Made by a program: the position numbers and the translations under genes
Shown: positions 43,146 to 52,821 of the stretch, one piece after another
How the letters are laid out: each line of letters opens with the position of its first letter
Position numbering within the stretch: position 1 is the stretch's first letter
Source: Nostoc sphaeroides
Lineage (GTDB): Bacteria > Cyanobacteriota > Cyanobacteriia > Cyanobacteriales > Nostocaceae
Assembly (NCBI RefSeq): GCF_003443655.1
Contig: NZ_CP031941.1
Span: forward strand, 615,501 to 679,500
Reading direction: 5' to 3'
Length of the DNA stretch: 64,000 nucleotides
Notes under the pieces: generated by a model
Databases searched by the model: none
Seen by the model: only the letters and a program-made list of their open reading frames with translations
What the model was told of the DNA's origin: nothing

Positions 43146-43631
43146 ATGAGTAAACAATATAAAATCTATCTGGATGCTTGTTGTTTGAATCGTCCGTTTG
43201 ATGACCAGACGCAATCTCGTATTTATTTAGAAGCACAGGCAGTTATGACAATTCTAAATCAATGTCAATCACTGGCTTGGAAACTGATCAACAGCAGTGC
43301 TTTAATCGCCGAATTAAACCAAACACCTGATTTAGAAAGACTACAAAACGTCAAAAAATTACTCGATATTGCTAAAATTAAAGTTATTAATAGCACCTTC
43401 ATTGAAGACAGAGCCGCTCAACTTCAAAAATTAGGATTCTCCAGCTATGATGCCACCCACATCGCCAGCGCCGAAAGAAGTAAGCCTGATGTATTTCTCA
43501 CAACAGATGACAGACTCTTCAAAAAAGCTCAAAAAAACTCTCAATTAATTAACGTATTGATTAATAATCCCGTTCAATGGCTGGCTGAAGTAATACAAGT
43601 CGAGGAAAGTAATGATGAAAACCCAAAATGA
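43146..43631 (+). CDS. PIN-domain protein, probable toxin
   Basis: A 161-residue PIN-like protein. YKIYLDACCLNRPFDDQTQS (5-24) contains the first acidic residue (Asp in LDACC) and LNRP typical of this cyanobacterial subgroup. SSYDATHIASAE (about 99-110) and DVFLTTDDRLFKKA (about 115-128) supply the later Asp residues for metal binding. PIN proteins are Mg-dependent ribonucleases. The next gene overlaps by 20 bp, which indicates a toxin-antitoxin pair with toxin first. Confidence 0.85.
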   Translation: MSKQYKIYLDACCLNRPFDDQTQSRIYLEAQAVMTILNQCQSLAWKLINSSALIAELNQTPDLERLQNVKKLLDIAKIKVINSTFIEDRAAQLQKLGFSSYDATHIASAERSKPDVFLTTDDRLFKKAQKNSQLINVLINNPVQWLAEVIQVEESNDENPK

Positions 43632-43839
43632 AATTATTAAACAAGGCTACGATGCCTTGATAAATTCTCTGGGAGTTGCCGATACTATTCGGTTTATTCA
43701 ATATTTCAGTCCGGGTAAAGGAGACTACACCAAAGAACGTCATCAATGGCTAGATGAAAAAACTTTGGCGGATGTATTGGTAGAGATTAAAGAATTACCC
43801 GAAGACGACACCAATCAATATGATGAAATTATTGAGTAG
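43612..43839 (+). CDS. Probable antitoxin partner of the PIN protein
   Basis: A 75-residue acidic protein, possibly starting at the second ATG (43615). GAGGAAAG at 43600-43607 is its ribosome site. The sequence QGYDALINSLGVADTIRFIQ followed by YFSPGKGDYTKERHQWLDE is characteristic of a small protein often seen beside PIN genes in cyanobacteria. Its high acidic content fits an antitoxin. The order (toxin then antitoxin) is the reverse of most vapBC operons. Confidence 0.75.
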   Translation: MMKTQNEIIKQGYDALINSLGVADTIRFIQYFSPGKGDYTKERHQWLDEKTLADVLVEIKELPEDDTNQYDEIIE

Positions 43840-44201
43840 CGATTTAGAGAATATTTGAATTAATCGCGCTATGCCTTTGACAGCTTGGGGCGCACCACTA
43901 CGTCAAAATTGAGGCATTTCCTAACCAAGCCCTCTTGCCTTGCCCGTTGAGAAATTTTAATTTCCCCCGTTATCATTAGAATGAGTACGTCTTACTAGTG
44001 CAAGCCTCAGTATCAGTCACTACCAGGGACATTGGACAGTTAAATAACTACATACTCCAAGCTAATCAAATTACCAAAGATTTGTTGCTATGGCGAGTAC
44101 CAGAAAACTTAAAAACACTGATAAGAGTTAAAATCAACTTTCTGGTTGGATAAAACCTTTTTTAAACACAAAAACGTACTAAATTCTTTAGAGATCAGGC
44201 T
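43840..44201. other. Gene-free interval before the poly-HAMP kinase
   Basis: No gene, repeat array or strong hairpin is visible; AT-rich sequence precedes the kinase start. Confidence 0.35.
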
Positions 44202-47200
44202 ATGGCAACCGAACAGTTAACCAGAGACAGTGATAATCTAGATTTAAATCAGCTACTAAGAACGCTGAATGCTGTTAAACAAGGTGACTTCTCGGCTCGG
44301 ATGCCCATAGATCATACTGGTGTGGCAGGGAAAATAGCTGATACGCTCAATGATATTATTGATCAAAATGAGCGGATGGCGGCCGAATTACAACGCATTG
44401 GTAATGTTGTCGGCAAAGAAGGCAAAATTGCCGATCGCGCCTCTCTCGGAGATGTTCGCGGTTCTTGGTCAGATTGTGTTACTTCTGTCAATACTCTAAT
44501 TACAGATTTAGTTCAACCAACAGCTGAAACTACGCGGGTAATTCGGTCTGTCGCCAATGGTGATTTATCGCAAACGATCGCCACAGAAATTGATGGACGA
44601 CCTCTGCAAGGTGAGTTTCTCCAAACTGCTAATATCGTCAACACGATGGTAGAACGGCTTGGTTCTTTTGCATCGGAAGTAACAAGAGTTGCCCGTGAAG
44701 TGGGAACTGAAGGGAAATTGGGCGTTCAAGCCGAAGTGCAAGGTGTAGCTGGCACTTGGAAAGATTTGACGGATAACGTTAACTTGATGGCGGGTAATCT
44801 CACCGGACAAGTTCGCAACATTGCCGAAGTTGCCACTGCGATCGCAAATGGTGACTTATCGAAAAAAATCACTGTTAATGTCAAAGGCGAAATTCTGGAA
44901 CTAAAAAACACCGTCAACACGATGGTGGATCAGCTTAATTCTTTTGCATCGGAAGTAACGCGAGTTGCCCGTGAAGTGGGTACTGAAGGGAAGTTGGGCG
45001 TACAAGCCGAGGTTAAAGGAGTTGCAGGTACTTGGAAAGATTTAACCGACAACGTTAATTTGATGGCAGGTAATTTGACAGCCCAAGTCCGTAACATTGC
45101 GGAAGTGACAACGGCGGTAGCGAATGGCGACTTATCCAAGAAAATTACTGTTGATGTAAAAGGTGAAATTTTAGAGTTGAAAAACACCGTCAACATCATG
45201 GTGGATCAACTTAATTCTTTTGCATCGGAAGTAACAAGGGTTGCCCGTGAGGTGGGTGCAGAAGGAAAATTAGGCGGACAAGCAGAAGTGCGCGGGGTAG
45301 CGGGTACGTGGAAAGACCTTACCGACAGCGTAAACTTCATGGCGGGAAGCTTGACGGCACAGGTGCGGAATATTGCGGAAGTGACAACGGCGGTTGCAAA
45401 TGGCGATTTATCCAAGAAAATCACTGTCGATGTCAAAGGCGAAATTCTGGAACTTAAAAACACCATTAATACAATGGTGGATCAGCTTAATTCTTTTGCA
45501 TCAGAAGTGACAAGAGTTGCGCGTGAGGTGGGAACTGAAGGGAAGTTAGGCGTACAAGCAGAAGTCCGGGGAGTTGCGGGGACTTGGAAAGATTTAACTG
45601 ATAACGTTAACTTAATGGCGGGTAATCTCACCGGACAGGTGCGGAATATTGCTGAAGTTGCCACTGCGATCGCAAATGGCGATCTATCTAAAAAAATCAC
45701 GGTCGATGTTAGAGGTGAAATTTTTGAACTCAAGAATACCATCAATATAATGGTGGATCAACTCAGTTCCTTTGCAAGTGAAGTAACAAGGGTTGCTCGT
45801 GAAGTGGGCAGTGAAGGTAAACTGGGTGTGCAAGCTGATGTGCGCGGCGTGGCTGGAACTTGGAAAGATTTAACTGACAGCGTAAACTTCATGGCGGGAA
45901 GTTTAACGGCACAGGTGCGAAACATTGCCGAAGTAACTACGGCGGTTGCAACAGGCGACTTATCCAAGAAAATCACTGTCGATGTCAAAGGTGAAATTCT
46001 AGAACTCAAAAACACCATTAACACAATGGTGGATCAACTCAATTCCTTTGCATCAGAAGTAACAAGGGTTGCCCGTGAGGTGGGAAGTGAAGGTAAACTT
46101 GGCGTGCAAGCAGAAGTACGCGGCGTGGCGGGTACTTGGAAAGATTTAACCGACAGCGTAAACTTCATGGCGGGAAGCTTGACAGCGCAGGTGCGGAATA
46201 TTGCCGAAGTAACAACGGCGGTTGCAACAGGCGACTTATCTAAGAAAATTACTGTTGATGTCAAAGGTGAAATTCTGGAGTTGAAAAATACCATTAATAC
46301 AATGGTGGATCAACTCAGTTCCTTTGCAAGTGAAGTAACGCGAGTTGCCCGTGAGGTGGGAACTGAAGGGAAATTGGGTGTACAAGCGGAAGTCAAAGAC
46401 GTTGCAGGTACTTGGAAAGATTTAACCGACAGCGTGAACTTCATGGCGGGAAGCTTGACAGCACAGGTGCGGAACATTGCCGAAGTGACAACTGCGATCG
46501 CAAATGGTGACTTATCCAAAAAAATTACTGTTGCTGTCAAAGGCGAAATTCTAGAACTCAAGAATACCATCAATATAATGGTGGATCAACTCAACTCCTT
46601 TGCAAGTGAAGTTACAAGAGTTGCCCGTGAGGTGGGAAGCGAAGGTAAATTAGGTGTACAAGCAGATGTGCGCGGCGTAGCTGGAACTTGGAAAGATTTA
46701 ACCGACAGCGTGAACTTCATGGCGGGAAGTTTAACGGCACAGGTGCGAAATATTGCCGCCGTCACTACAGCTGTAGCTAATGGCGATTTATCTAAGAAAA
46801 TCTCCGTTGATGTCAAAGGTGAAATTTTAGAGTTGAAAAATACCGTTAATACAATGGTTGATCAACTAAATTCCTTTGCAAGTGAAGTGACGCGAGTCGC
46901 CCGTGAGGTGGGAACTGAAGGTAAATTAGGTGTACAAGCAGAAGTTAAGGGTGTAGCCGGAACTTGGAAAGATTTAACTGATAGCGTAAACTTCATGGCG
47001 GGAAGTTTAACAGCACAAGTGCGGAACATTGCCGAAGTTACGACAGCGGTAGCAAACGGCGACTTATCCAAGAAAATCACCGTTGATGTGAAAGGCGAAA
47101 TTCAGGAACTTAAAAACACCATTAATACAATGGTGGATCAGCTAAATTCTTTTGCATCAGAAGTTACCAGGGTTGCCCGTGAGGTGGGAACTGAAGGTAA

Positions 47201-47423
47201 ACTTGGCGTGCAAGCTTACGTTAGAGGAGTTGCAGGAACTTGGAAAGATTTAACAGACAACGTTAACTCGATGGCGGGGAACCTCACCGGACAAGTTCGC
47301 AACATCGCGGAAGTTACTAAGGCGGTAGCGAATGGCGACTTATCTAAGAAAATTACCGTCGATGCCAAAGGCGAAATTTTAGACTTGAAGAACACCACCA
47401 ACACGATGGTGGATTCAACTTAG
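44202..47423 (+). CDS. Poly-HAMP hybrid histidine kinase, N-terminal part (frameshifted)
   Basis: A 1073-residue frame made almost wholly of HAMP domains. After an N-terminal divergent HAMP region (1-150), a 92-residue unit repeats from about 44660 at exact 276-bp spacing. Each unit has a HAMP of the type [18 protein letters not shown]...[11 protein letters not shown] and one of the type [20 protein letters not shown]...[10 protein letters not shown]. Ten units lie in this frame and two more in the next. There is no membrane segment. At 47414-47415 GTGGATTCAACT has one more T than the same place in other units (GTGGATCAACT), causing a premature TAG at 47421. The remaining domains continue in the next frame (47449-50811). 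Confidence 0.9.
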   Translation: MATEQLTRDSDNLDLNQLLRTLNAVKQGDFSARMPIDHTGVAGKIADTLNDIIDQNERMAAELQRIGNVVGKEGKIADRASLGDVRGSWSDCVTSVNTLITDLVQPTAETTRVIRSVANGDLSQTIATEIDGRPLQGEFLQTANIVNTMVERLGSFASEVTRVAREVGTEGKLGVQAEVQGVAGTWKDLTDNVNLMAGNLTGQVRNIAEVATAIANGDLSKKITVNVKGEILELKNTVNTMVDQLNSFASEVTRVAREVGTEGKLGVQAEVKGVAGTWKDLTDNVNLMAGNLTAQVRNIAEVTTAVANGDLSKKITVDVKGEILELKNTVNIMVDQLNSFASEVTRVAREVGAEGKLGGQAEVRGVAGTWKDLTDSVNFMAGSLTAQVRNIAEVTTAVANGDLSKKITVDVKGEILELKNTINTMVDQLNSFASEVTRVAREVGTEGKLGVQAEVRGVAGTWKDLTDNVNLMAGNLTGQVRNIAEVATAIANGDLSKKITVDVRGEIFELKNTINIMVDQLSSFASEVTRVAREVGSEGKLGVQADVRGVAGTWKDLTDSVNFMAGSLTAQVRNIAEVTTAVATGDLSKKITVDVKGEILELKNTINTMVDQLNSFASEVTRVAREVGSEGKLGVQAEVRGVAGTWKDLTDSVNFMAGSLTAQVRNIAEVTTAVATGDLSKKITVDVKGEILELKNTINTMVDQLSSFASEVTRVAREVGTEGKLGVQAEVKDVAGTWKDLTDSVNFMAGSLTAQVRNIAEVTTAIANGDLSKKITVAVKGEILELKNTINIMVDQLNSFASEVTRVAREVGSEGKLGVQADVRGVAGTWKDLTDSVNFMAGSLTAQVRNIAAVTTAVANGDLSKKISVDVKGEILELKNTVNTMVDQLNSFASEVTRVAREVGTEGKLGVQAEVKGVAGTWKDLTDSVNFMAGSLTAQVRNIAEVTTAVANGDLSKKITVDVKGEIQELKNTINTMVDQLNSFASEVTRVAREVGTEGKLGVQAYVRGVAGTWKDLTDNVNSMAGNLTGQVRNIAEVTKAVANGDLSKKITVDAKGEILDLKNTTNTMVDST

Positions 47424-47448
47424 TTCCTTTGCAAGTGAAGTAACGCGG

Positions 47449-50400
47449 GTGGCGCGAGAAGTGGGAACTGAAGGGAAGTTAGGTGGACAAGCGCAAGTCC
47501 AAGGTGTTGCAGGTACTTGGAAAGATTTAACGGATAACGTTAACTCGATGGCGGGTAATTTAACGGCACAAGTGCGCGGTATCGCCAGAGTTGTAACAGC
47601 AGTTGCTAACGGTGACTTGAAACGAAAACTAATGCTAGATGCTAAAGGAGAAATTGAAACTTTAGCAGAGACAATCAACGAGATGATTGATACTCTAGCG
47701 ACATTTGCCAATCAGGTAACCACAGTAGCGCGGGAAGTGGGAATTGAAGGGAAGTTGGGCGGACAAGCTAGAGTACCAGGGGCGGCTGGAACTTGGAAAG
47801 ATTTGACGGATAATGTAAATGAACTTGCTGCTACACTGACAACTCAATTAAGAGCGATCGCAGAAGTTGCTACAGCTGTAACTAAAGGTGATTTAACTCG
47901 TTCAATTGCCGTCGAAGCACTAGGCGAAGTTGCCATCCTCAAAGACAACATCAACCAGATGATTGCTAATCTGCGGGAGACAACGCAGAAAAATACTGAG
48001 CAAGACTGGTTGAAAACTAACTTAGCCAAGTTTACCAGAATGCTCCAAGGGCAGCGAGACTTAGAAACCGTATCTAAACTAATTCTCTCAGAACTAGCGC
48101 CCTTAGTAGGAGCGCAACACGGCGTATTCTTCCTGATGGAATCTGGGGAAAATGTACCGTATTTGAAATTAATTAGTAGCTACGCTTACCGCGAACGCAG
48201 ACATTTAGCTAACCGCTTCTACTTGGGTGAAGGTTTGGTGGGACAATGCGCTTTAGAAAAAGAGCGAATACTGTTGACAGACGTACCAAGTGATTATGTC
48301 AGAATTGCCTCTGGTTTAGGAGAATCGTCTCCCCTGAATGCCGTAGTCTTACCTGTACTCTTTGAAGGACAGGTAACAGCAGTCATAGAATTAGCATCCT
48401 TCCGCCGGTTTAGCGAAATTCATCTGACATTCTTCGACCAGCTTACCGAAAGTATAGCGATCGTTCTCAACACGATCGCAGCATCCATGCGAACTGAAGA
48501 ATTACTCAAGCAGTCGCAATCTTTAGCTGAAGAACTACAATCCCAGCAAAGCGAACTCAGGGAAACTAACAAGCGCTTAGAAGAACAAGCGCAATCACTC
48601 AAAGCCTCTGAGGATTTACTCAAAGGACAACAAGAGGAACTGCAACAAACCAACGCCGAGTTAGAAGAAAAGGCAGAGTTGTTGGCGATGCAGAAGAAAG
48701 AAGTTGAGCGCAAAAATCGGGAAATTGAACAAGCAAGACTCTCTTTAGAAGACAAGGCTGAACAACTCGCCCTTTCTTCAAAATACAAATCAGAGTTTCT
48801 CGCCAACATGTCCCATGAACTGCGGACACCGCTAAACAGCTTGTTAATTTTGGCGAAATTGTTGACAGATAATATCGATCACAACCTCACCGCCAAGCAA
48901 GTCGAATACAGCCAGACAATTTACTCAGCCGGTACTGATTTATTGACGTTAATCAATGACATTCTGGATCTCGCTAAAATTGAATCGGGAACCATGTCCA
49001 TTGACTTGATCCCAATGCCATTGGGAGAGTTGGGTGATGTGATTGAGCGCACCTTCCGACAAATCGCTCAGAGCAAAGGACTTAGTTTCACAATTGAATT
49101 GACTCCCGAATTGCCAAACACCATCTATTCAGATGTCAAACGCTTACAACAGGTGTTGAAAAATCTCCTCTCCAACGCTTTTAAATTTACAGAAAAAGGG
49201 GAGGTACGTTTACAGATTGCGGTAGCGAAGCAGGGATGGAGCAAAGACCAAGAAACTTTAAATCGCGCCCAAAATGTCATCGCCTTTTCAGTCAGCGATA
49301 CAGGAATTGGCATTGCTCCCGACAAGCAGAAAGTTATTTTCGAGGCATTTCAGCAAGCCGATGGCTCTACCAGTCGCAGATACGGCGGTACGGGATTGGG
49401 CTTATCAATTAGCCGCGAAATCGCCCGTCTCTTTGGCGGCGAAATTAAACTAATCAGCCAACCCGGTCAAGGTAGCACGTTTACATTCTACTTCCCACAA
49501 TTGAGTCCTGAGTCAATATCGACACAATCTAGCACTCCTTACTTAGAAACGCGATTAATGGGGTCTAATACTAATACAGACGCGATGAATCGCGTCTCTA
49601 CAATGATTAATGACGATCGCACTACGATTGAAAGAGGCGATCGCGTGTTACTAATTGTTGAGGATGACGTTAATTTTGCGCGTATCCTGCTAAATATGGC
49701 GCAACAGCAAGGATTCAAGGTGATCACTGCCCAAACAGGCACTACAGGTTTGATGTTAGCGCAGCAATTCCAGCCATCAGCCATTTTGCTAGATATCCGG
49801 TTGCCAGAAATGGATGGTTGGACTGTATTAGATCGTCTGAAGCATGACCCAAATACCCGTCACATTCCTGTACATATCATGACCGTTGAAGAAGGGAGAC
49901 AGCGCGGTTTGCAACTAGGTGCGATCGCATATCTGCAAAAGCCCTTAACCAGTGAGACAATATCTGAGGCGTTGACCAAAATAAAAGGTTTTGTTGAGCG
50001 CCAGGTGAAAAATTTATTGGTAGTCGAAGACGACGACACTCAACGGCGTAGTATTGTTGAGTTGATTGGTAACAGTGATGTTTCTACTACTGCGGTTGGC
50101 ACTGGTGCAGCAGCTTTAGAAGCCATTCGCGCCCAGCATTTTGATTGCCTTGTCCTCGATTTGGGGCTACCCGACATGACGGGGTTTGAACTAATTGAGC
50201 AGATAAAGCTTTTACCTCACGGTAAAACTTTACCAATTATTGTCTACACAGGTAGAGAAATTAGCAAAGCTCAAGAAACGGAACTCAGACGAATTGCCGA
50301 AACAATCATCATTAAAGATGTGCGATCGCCTGAACGTCTCCTTGATGAAACAGCATTATTTTTACACCGAGTCCAAGCAAATTTACCAGCACCCAAGCGA

Positions 50401-50811
50401 GAAATACTTGAACAACTGCATTCCATAGACTACTTACTCGCTGGCAAGAAAGCATTAATTGTAGACGACGATATGCGTAATATCTTTGCGCTGACAAGTA
50501 TGTTGGAGCGTTATCAAATACAGGTTTTATACGCTGAAAACGGCAGGGAGGGGATCACCCTATTGGAAAGTACACCAGATGTTGATGTCGTTTTGATGGA
50601 TGTAATGATGCCAGAAATGGATGGTTACGAAACAACCCGCATAATCCGCCAAAACGAGCAATTTAAATCTTTGCCGATTATTGCACTAACCGCTAAAGCC
50701 ATGCAAGGCGATCGCGAGAAGTGTATTGAAGCCGGTGCATCAGATTACATTACTAAACCCGTAGATACTGAGCAATTGCTTTCACTCTTGCGGGTTTGGC
50801 TATACCGTTGA
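47449..50811 (+). CDS. Poly-HAMP hybrid histidine kinase, C-terminal part (HAMP-GAF-HisKA-HATPase-3 receivers)
   Basis: The continuation in the shifted frame, open from about 47416; the first usable start is GTG 47449. Domains: HAMP units 11 and 12 (to about 185), GAF (about 195-345), coiled coil (about 345-440), HisKA with [11 protein letters not shown] (His about 456), HATPase with N-box [14 protein letters not shown]1 [11 protein letters not shown] and G2 [11 protein letters not shown]. Three receivers follow, from about 731 ([10 protein letters not shown]), 856 ([10 protein letters not shown]) and 1001 ([10 protein letters not shown]). All catalytic residues are present. The palindromic repeat at 49576-49602 is translated as [11 protein letters not shown] in the linker before receiver 1. 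Without correction of the frameshift the kinase part lacks most of its sensory array. Confidence 0.9.
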   Translation: MAREVGTEGKLGGQAQVQGVAGTWKDLTDNVNSMAGNLTAQVRGIARVVTAVANGDLKRKLMLDAKGEIETLAETINEMIDTLATFANQVTTVAREVGIEGKLGGQARVPGAAGTWKDLTDNVNELAATLTTQLRAIAEVATAVTKGDLTRSIAVEALGEVAILKDNINQMIANLRETTQKNTEQDWLKTNLAKFTRMLQGQRDLETVSKLILSELAPLVGAQHGVFFLMESGENVPYLKLISSYAYRERRHLANRFYLGEGLVGQCALEKERILLTDVPSDYVRIASGLGESSPLNAVVLPVLFEGQVTAVIELASFRRFSEIHLTFFDQLTESIAIVLNTIAASMRTEELLKQSQSLAEELQSQQSELRETNKRLEEQAQSLKASEDLLKGQQEELQQTNAELEEKAELLAMQKKEVERKNREIEQARLSLEDKAEQLALSSKYKSEFLANMSHELRTPLNSLLILAKLLTDNIDHNLTAKQVEYSQTIYSAGTDLLTLINDILDLAKIESGTMSIDLIPMPLGELGDVIERTFRQIAQSKGLSFTIELTPELPNTIYSDVKRLQQVLKNLLSNAFKFTEKGEVRLQIAVAKQGWSKDQETLNRAQNVIAFSVSDTGIGIAPDKQKVIFEAFQQADGSTSRRYGGTGLGLSISREIARLFGGEIKLISQPGQGSTFTFYFPQLSPESISTQSSTPYLETRLMGSNTNTDAMNRVSTMINDDRTTIERGDRVLLIVEDDVNFARILLNMAQQQGFKVITAQTGTTGLMLAQQFQPSAILLDIRLPEMDGWTVLDRLKHDPNTRHIPVHIMTVEEGRQRGLQLGAIAYLQKPLTSETISEALTKIKGFVERQVKNLLVVEDDDTQRRSIVELIGNSDVSTTAVGTGAAALEAIRAQHFDCLVLDLGLPDMTGFELIEQIKLLPHGKTLPIIVYTGREISKAQETELRRIAETIIIKDVRSPERLLDETALFLHRVQANLPAPKREILEQLHSIDYLLAGKKALIVDDDMRNIFALTSMLERYQIQVLYAENGREGITLLESTPDVDVVLMDVMMPEMDGYETTRIIRQNEQFKSLPIIALTAKAMQGDREKCIEAGASDYITKPVDTEQLLSLLRVWLYR
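49576..49602. repeat. GACGCGAT palindrome inside the poly-HAMP kinase gene
   Basis: ACAGACGCGATGAATCGCGT followed by CTCTACA, read as T-D-A-M-N-R-V-S-T. This is the same frame as in chlH. Confidence 0.88.
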
Positions 50812-50819
50812 TAAAGGTA

Positions 50820-50993
50820 GTAGTCTGTCCCAAAAATTTTGCGGGGCTGTAGAGACGCGAAATTTCGCGTCTTTACAGGGTTTTGGTAATAAACTAATCA
50901 ATCAGAAATAATGGGACAGACCAGTAGTAGTCTGTCCCATTCATTTTGCGGGGTTGTAGAGACGCGAAATTTCGCGTCTCTACAGGGTTTTTT
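50820..50993. repeat. Duplicated element with palindromes and TGGGACAGAC hairpin
   Basis: Two direct copies (50820-50884 and 50928-50993) share AGTCTGTCCCA, TTTTGCGGGG and a GTAGAGACGCGAAA/TTTCGCGTCT palindrome followed by ACAGGGTTTT. Between them TGGGACAGAC pairs with GTCTGTCCCA across 8 bases (50912-50939). The second copy ends 24 bp before the SDR start. Confidence 0.8.
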
Positions 50994-51017
50994 TGCAAGA
51001 GGCAGAGAAAAGCGATT

Positions 51018-51995
51018 ATGAAACACCTTGAGGGTAAAGTGGCATTAGTCACAGGTGCTACGCGGGGAATTGGTAGGGGAATTGCTATAGGCTTGGGTGA
51101 GGCTGGTGCAACTGTATACGTCACTGGGCGCAGCCTCAACAACTCTTCGAGTGACGGGGTTTTTGGGAGTCTTAGTGAAACCCAATTAGCCATAGAAGAA
51201 GCCGGTGGTGTGGGCATTCCCGTGCAAGTAGACCACAGCGACGATGAGCAAGTACGTTTACTATTTGAGCGCATCCAAGATGAGCAGGATGGACAACTTG
51301 ACTTACTGGTGAATAATGCTTACTCAGGAGTTCAGGCATTAAAAGACGCATACAGTCAGCCCTTTTGGGATTGTGAACCAAGTCTTTGGGATGCTAGCAA
51401 TAACGTTGGTCTTCGTAGCCACTATGTTGCAAGTGTTTTTGCTGCTCGAATGATGACCAAGCGGAACTCTGGACTAATTTGCACCATTTCCTCGTGGGGT
51501 AGTATGTTTTATCTTTTTAAGACAGCTTATGGTGTTGGTAAAGCAGCTTGCGATCGCCTAGCAGCTGATATGGCTGTTGAACTCAAACCCCATAATGTCG
51601 CTTCTGTTTCAATTTGGCCAGGTATTGTTGGTACTGAGCTTTTTTCCAGTTTTGCTTCTGAAGTGAATCAAACCAATACTACCGAAAAAAATTACTCATT
51701 TCTTAGCGATCGCTACAACTGGGAAACTCCCTTATTTACTGGACGAGCGATCGCTGCACTTGCTGGTGAGCCAAATCTCATGCGCCATACAGGACGCGTG
51801 CAGATTGTTGCCGAACTGGCTAATAAATATGGAATTGTAGATGAAAATGGCGATCGGCCCGCGTCGCTACGCTCTTCGCGTTTTCTGCTGCCGGCTGCAT
51901 TACCTGTACTGAAAAAGTACTCATCGCTCATACCCGATATTAAAGTGCCGTGGTCACTACTGCTACTTGTCGCCCTTGGTTCGCCTAAGATTTAA
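51018..51995 (+). CDS. Short-chain dehydrogenase/reductase (DHRS1-like)
   Basis: 325 residues from the ATG at 51018. The Rossmann motif is LVTGATRGIGRGIAIGLGEA (about 10-29), LLVNNAYSG (about 93-101) is the NAG variant, Ser lies in TISSWGS, and the active YxxxK is YGVGK (about 175-179). Length and the NNAYSG form resemble the DHRS1 group. Cofactor NAD(P)H; the substrate is unknown. A frame extends upstream to 50946 but only through repeat DNA, so the later ATG is the true start. The mid-gene GCGATCGC octamers are normal for this genome. Confidence 0.88.
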   Translation: MKHLEGKVALVTGATRGIGRGIAIGLGEAGATVYVTGRSLNNSSSDGVFGSLSETQLAIEEAGGVGIPVQVDHSDDEQVRLLFERIQDEQDGQLDLLVNNAYSGVQALKDAYSQPFWDCEPSLWDASNNVGLRSHYVASVFAARMMTKRNSGLICTISSWGSMFYLFKTAYGVGKAACDRLAADMAVELKPHNVASVSIWPGIVGTELFSSFASEVNQTNTTEKNYSFLSDRYNWETPLFTGRAIAALAGEPNLMRHTGRVQIVAELANKYGIVDENGDRPASLRSSRFLLPAALPVLKKYSSLIPDIKVPWSLLLLVALGSPKI

Positions 51996-52030
51996 TGGGT
52001 ATTATGGGGCATTGGAGCAAGTAGAGTTTT

Positions 52031-52325
52031 TATAGACTCATTCACGAGTATCAAAAACTCATTCACGAGTATCAAAAACTCATTCACGAGTATCAAAAAC
52101 TCATTCACGAGTATCAAAGACTCGTCCACGAGTATCAAAGACTCATTCACGAGTATCAAAGACTCGTCCACGAGTATCAAAGACTCATCCGCGAGTATCA
52201 AAGACTCATTCACGAGTATCAAAGACTCATTCACGAGTATTAAAGACTCGTCCACGAGTATCAAAGACTCGTCCACGAGTATCAAAGACTCGTCCACGAG
52301 TATCAAAGACTCATCCACGAGTATT
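52031..52325. repeat. Minisatellite, 14 copies of a 21-bp unit
   Basis: Fourteen units of GAGTATCAAAGACTCRTYCAC-like sequence. Each contains a dyad ACTC-RTYCAC-GAGT, so RNA from either strand could form a row of small hairpins. The minus strand is open for 123 codons (LILVDES repeats) but has no ribosome site or non-repeat part and is not called a gene. Confidence 0.9.
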
Positions 52326-52608
52326 CCTCGTTCCTCGTTCCCAGTCTCCGACTGGGAATGCATTAATTGAGTCTCTGACTCAATATCTGACTGGAGGTGG
52401 AACCTCTAATAAGCCATTCCCATGCAGAGCATGGGAACGAGATAAATTCAAGATACCAAAGGTTGATATATCGCAATACAGTTCAGATAAGACCAAAACA
52501 CTTGTAGAGACGGCGATTTATCGCGTCTTGTACAGACGGCGATTTATCGCGTCTTGTACAGACGGCGATTTATCGCGTCTTGTACAGACGGCGATTTATC
52601 GCGTCTCC
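52326..52608. repeat. CCCAGTCTCCGACTGGGAA repeat and tandem GATTTATCGCG array
   Basis: 52330-52440 carries TTCCCAGTCTCCGACTGGGAA and CATTCCCATGCAGAGCATGGGAACG, also found at about 33098 and 15800. At 52501-52608 four tandem copies of a 26-bp relative of the GACGCGAT palindrome (CAGACGGCGATTTATCGCGT followed by CTTGTA) occur. The rest of the gap to 52821 is unremarkable. Confidence 0.8.
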
Positions 52609-52821
52609 AAACCCACGATTTTGTAGAAGTAGCGCTTAACTGAACCGTATTGTGATATATCGGGGTTGCAGAGAAAGAAAGCAGGATGATTTAGCAACTT
52701 CCAAAATTTCCCCCCTGCCCTCCTGCAAATTTTATTACCCCTTCACTAAACAACCTGCTTGAGATGATAAAACTTTGTATCCTGAATTAATAGGTCTTAA
52801 TTAATAGTTCTTTTAAAACTG

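Noticed and set aside
47400..47430. Programmed frameshifting in the poly-HAMP kinase
   Set aside because: No slippery heptamer or stimulatory structure is visible; a one-base insertion relative to sister repeats explains it.
44565..47711. Series of 60-90-codon minus-strand frames at 276-bp spacing
   Set aside because: Shadows of the HAMP repeats on the opposite strand.
50946..51017. N-terminal extension of the SDR protein
   Set aside because: Encoded by a palindromic repeat also present upstream; the SDR fold begins at 51018.
51992..52363. 123-codon minus-strand frame of LILVDES repeats
   Set aside because: Entirely within the 21-bp minisatellite, with no unique coding part.
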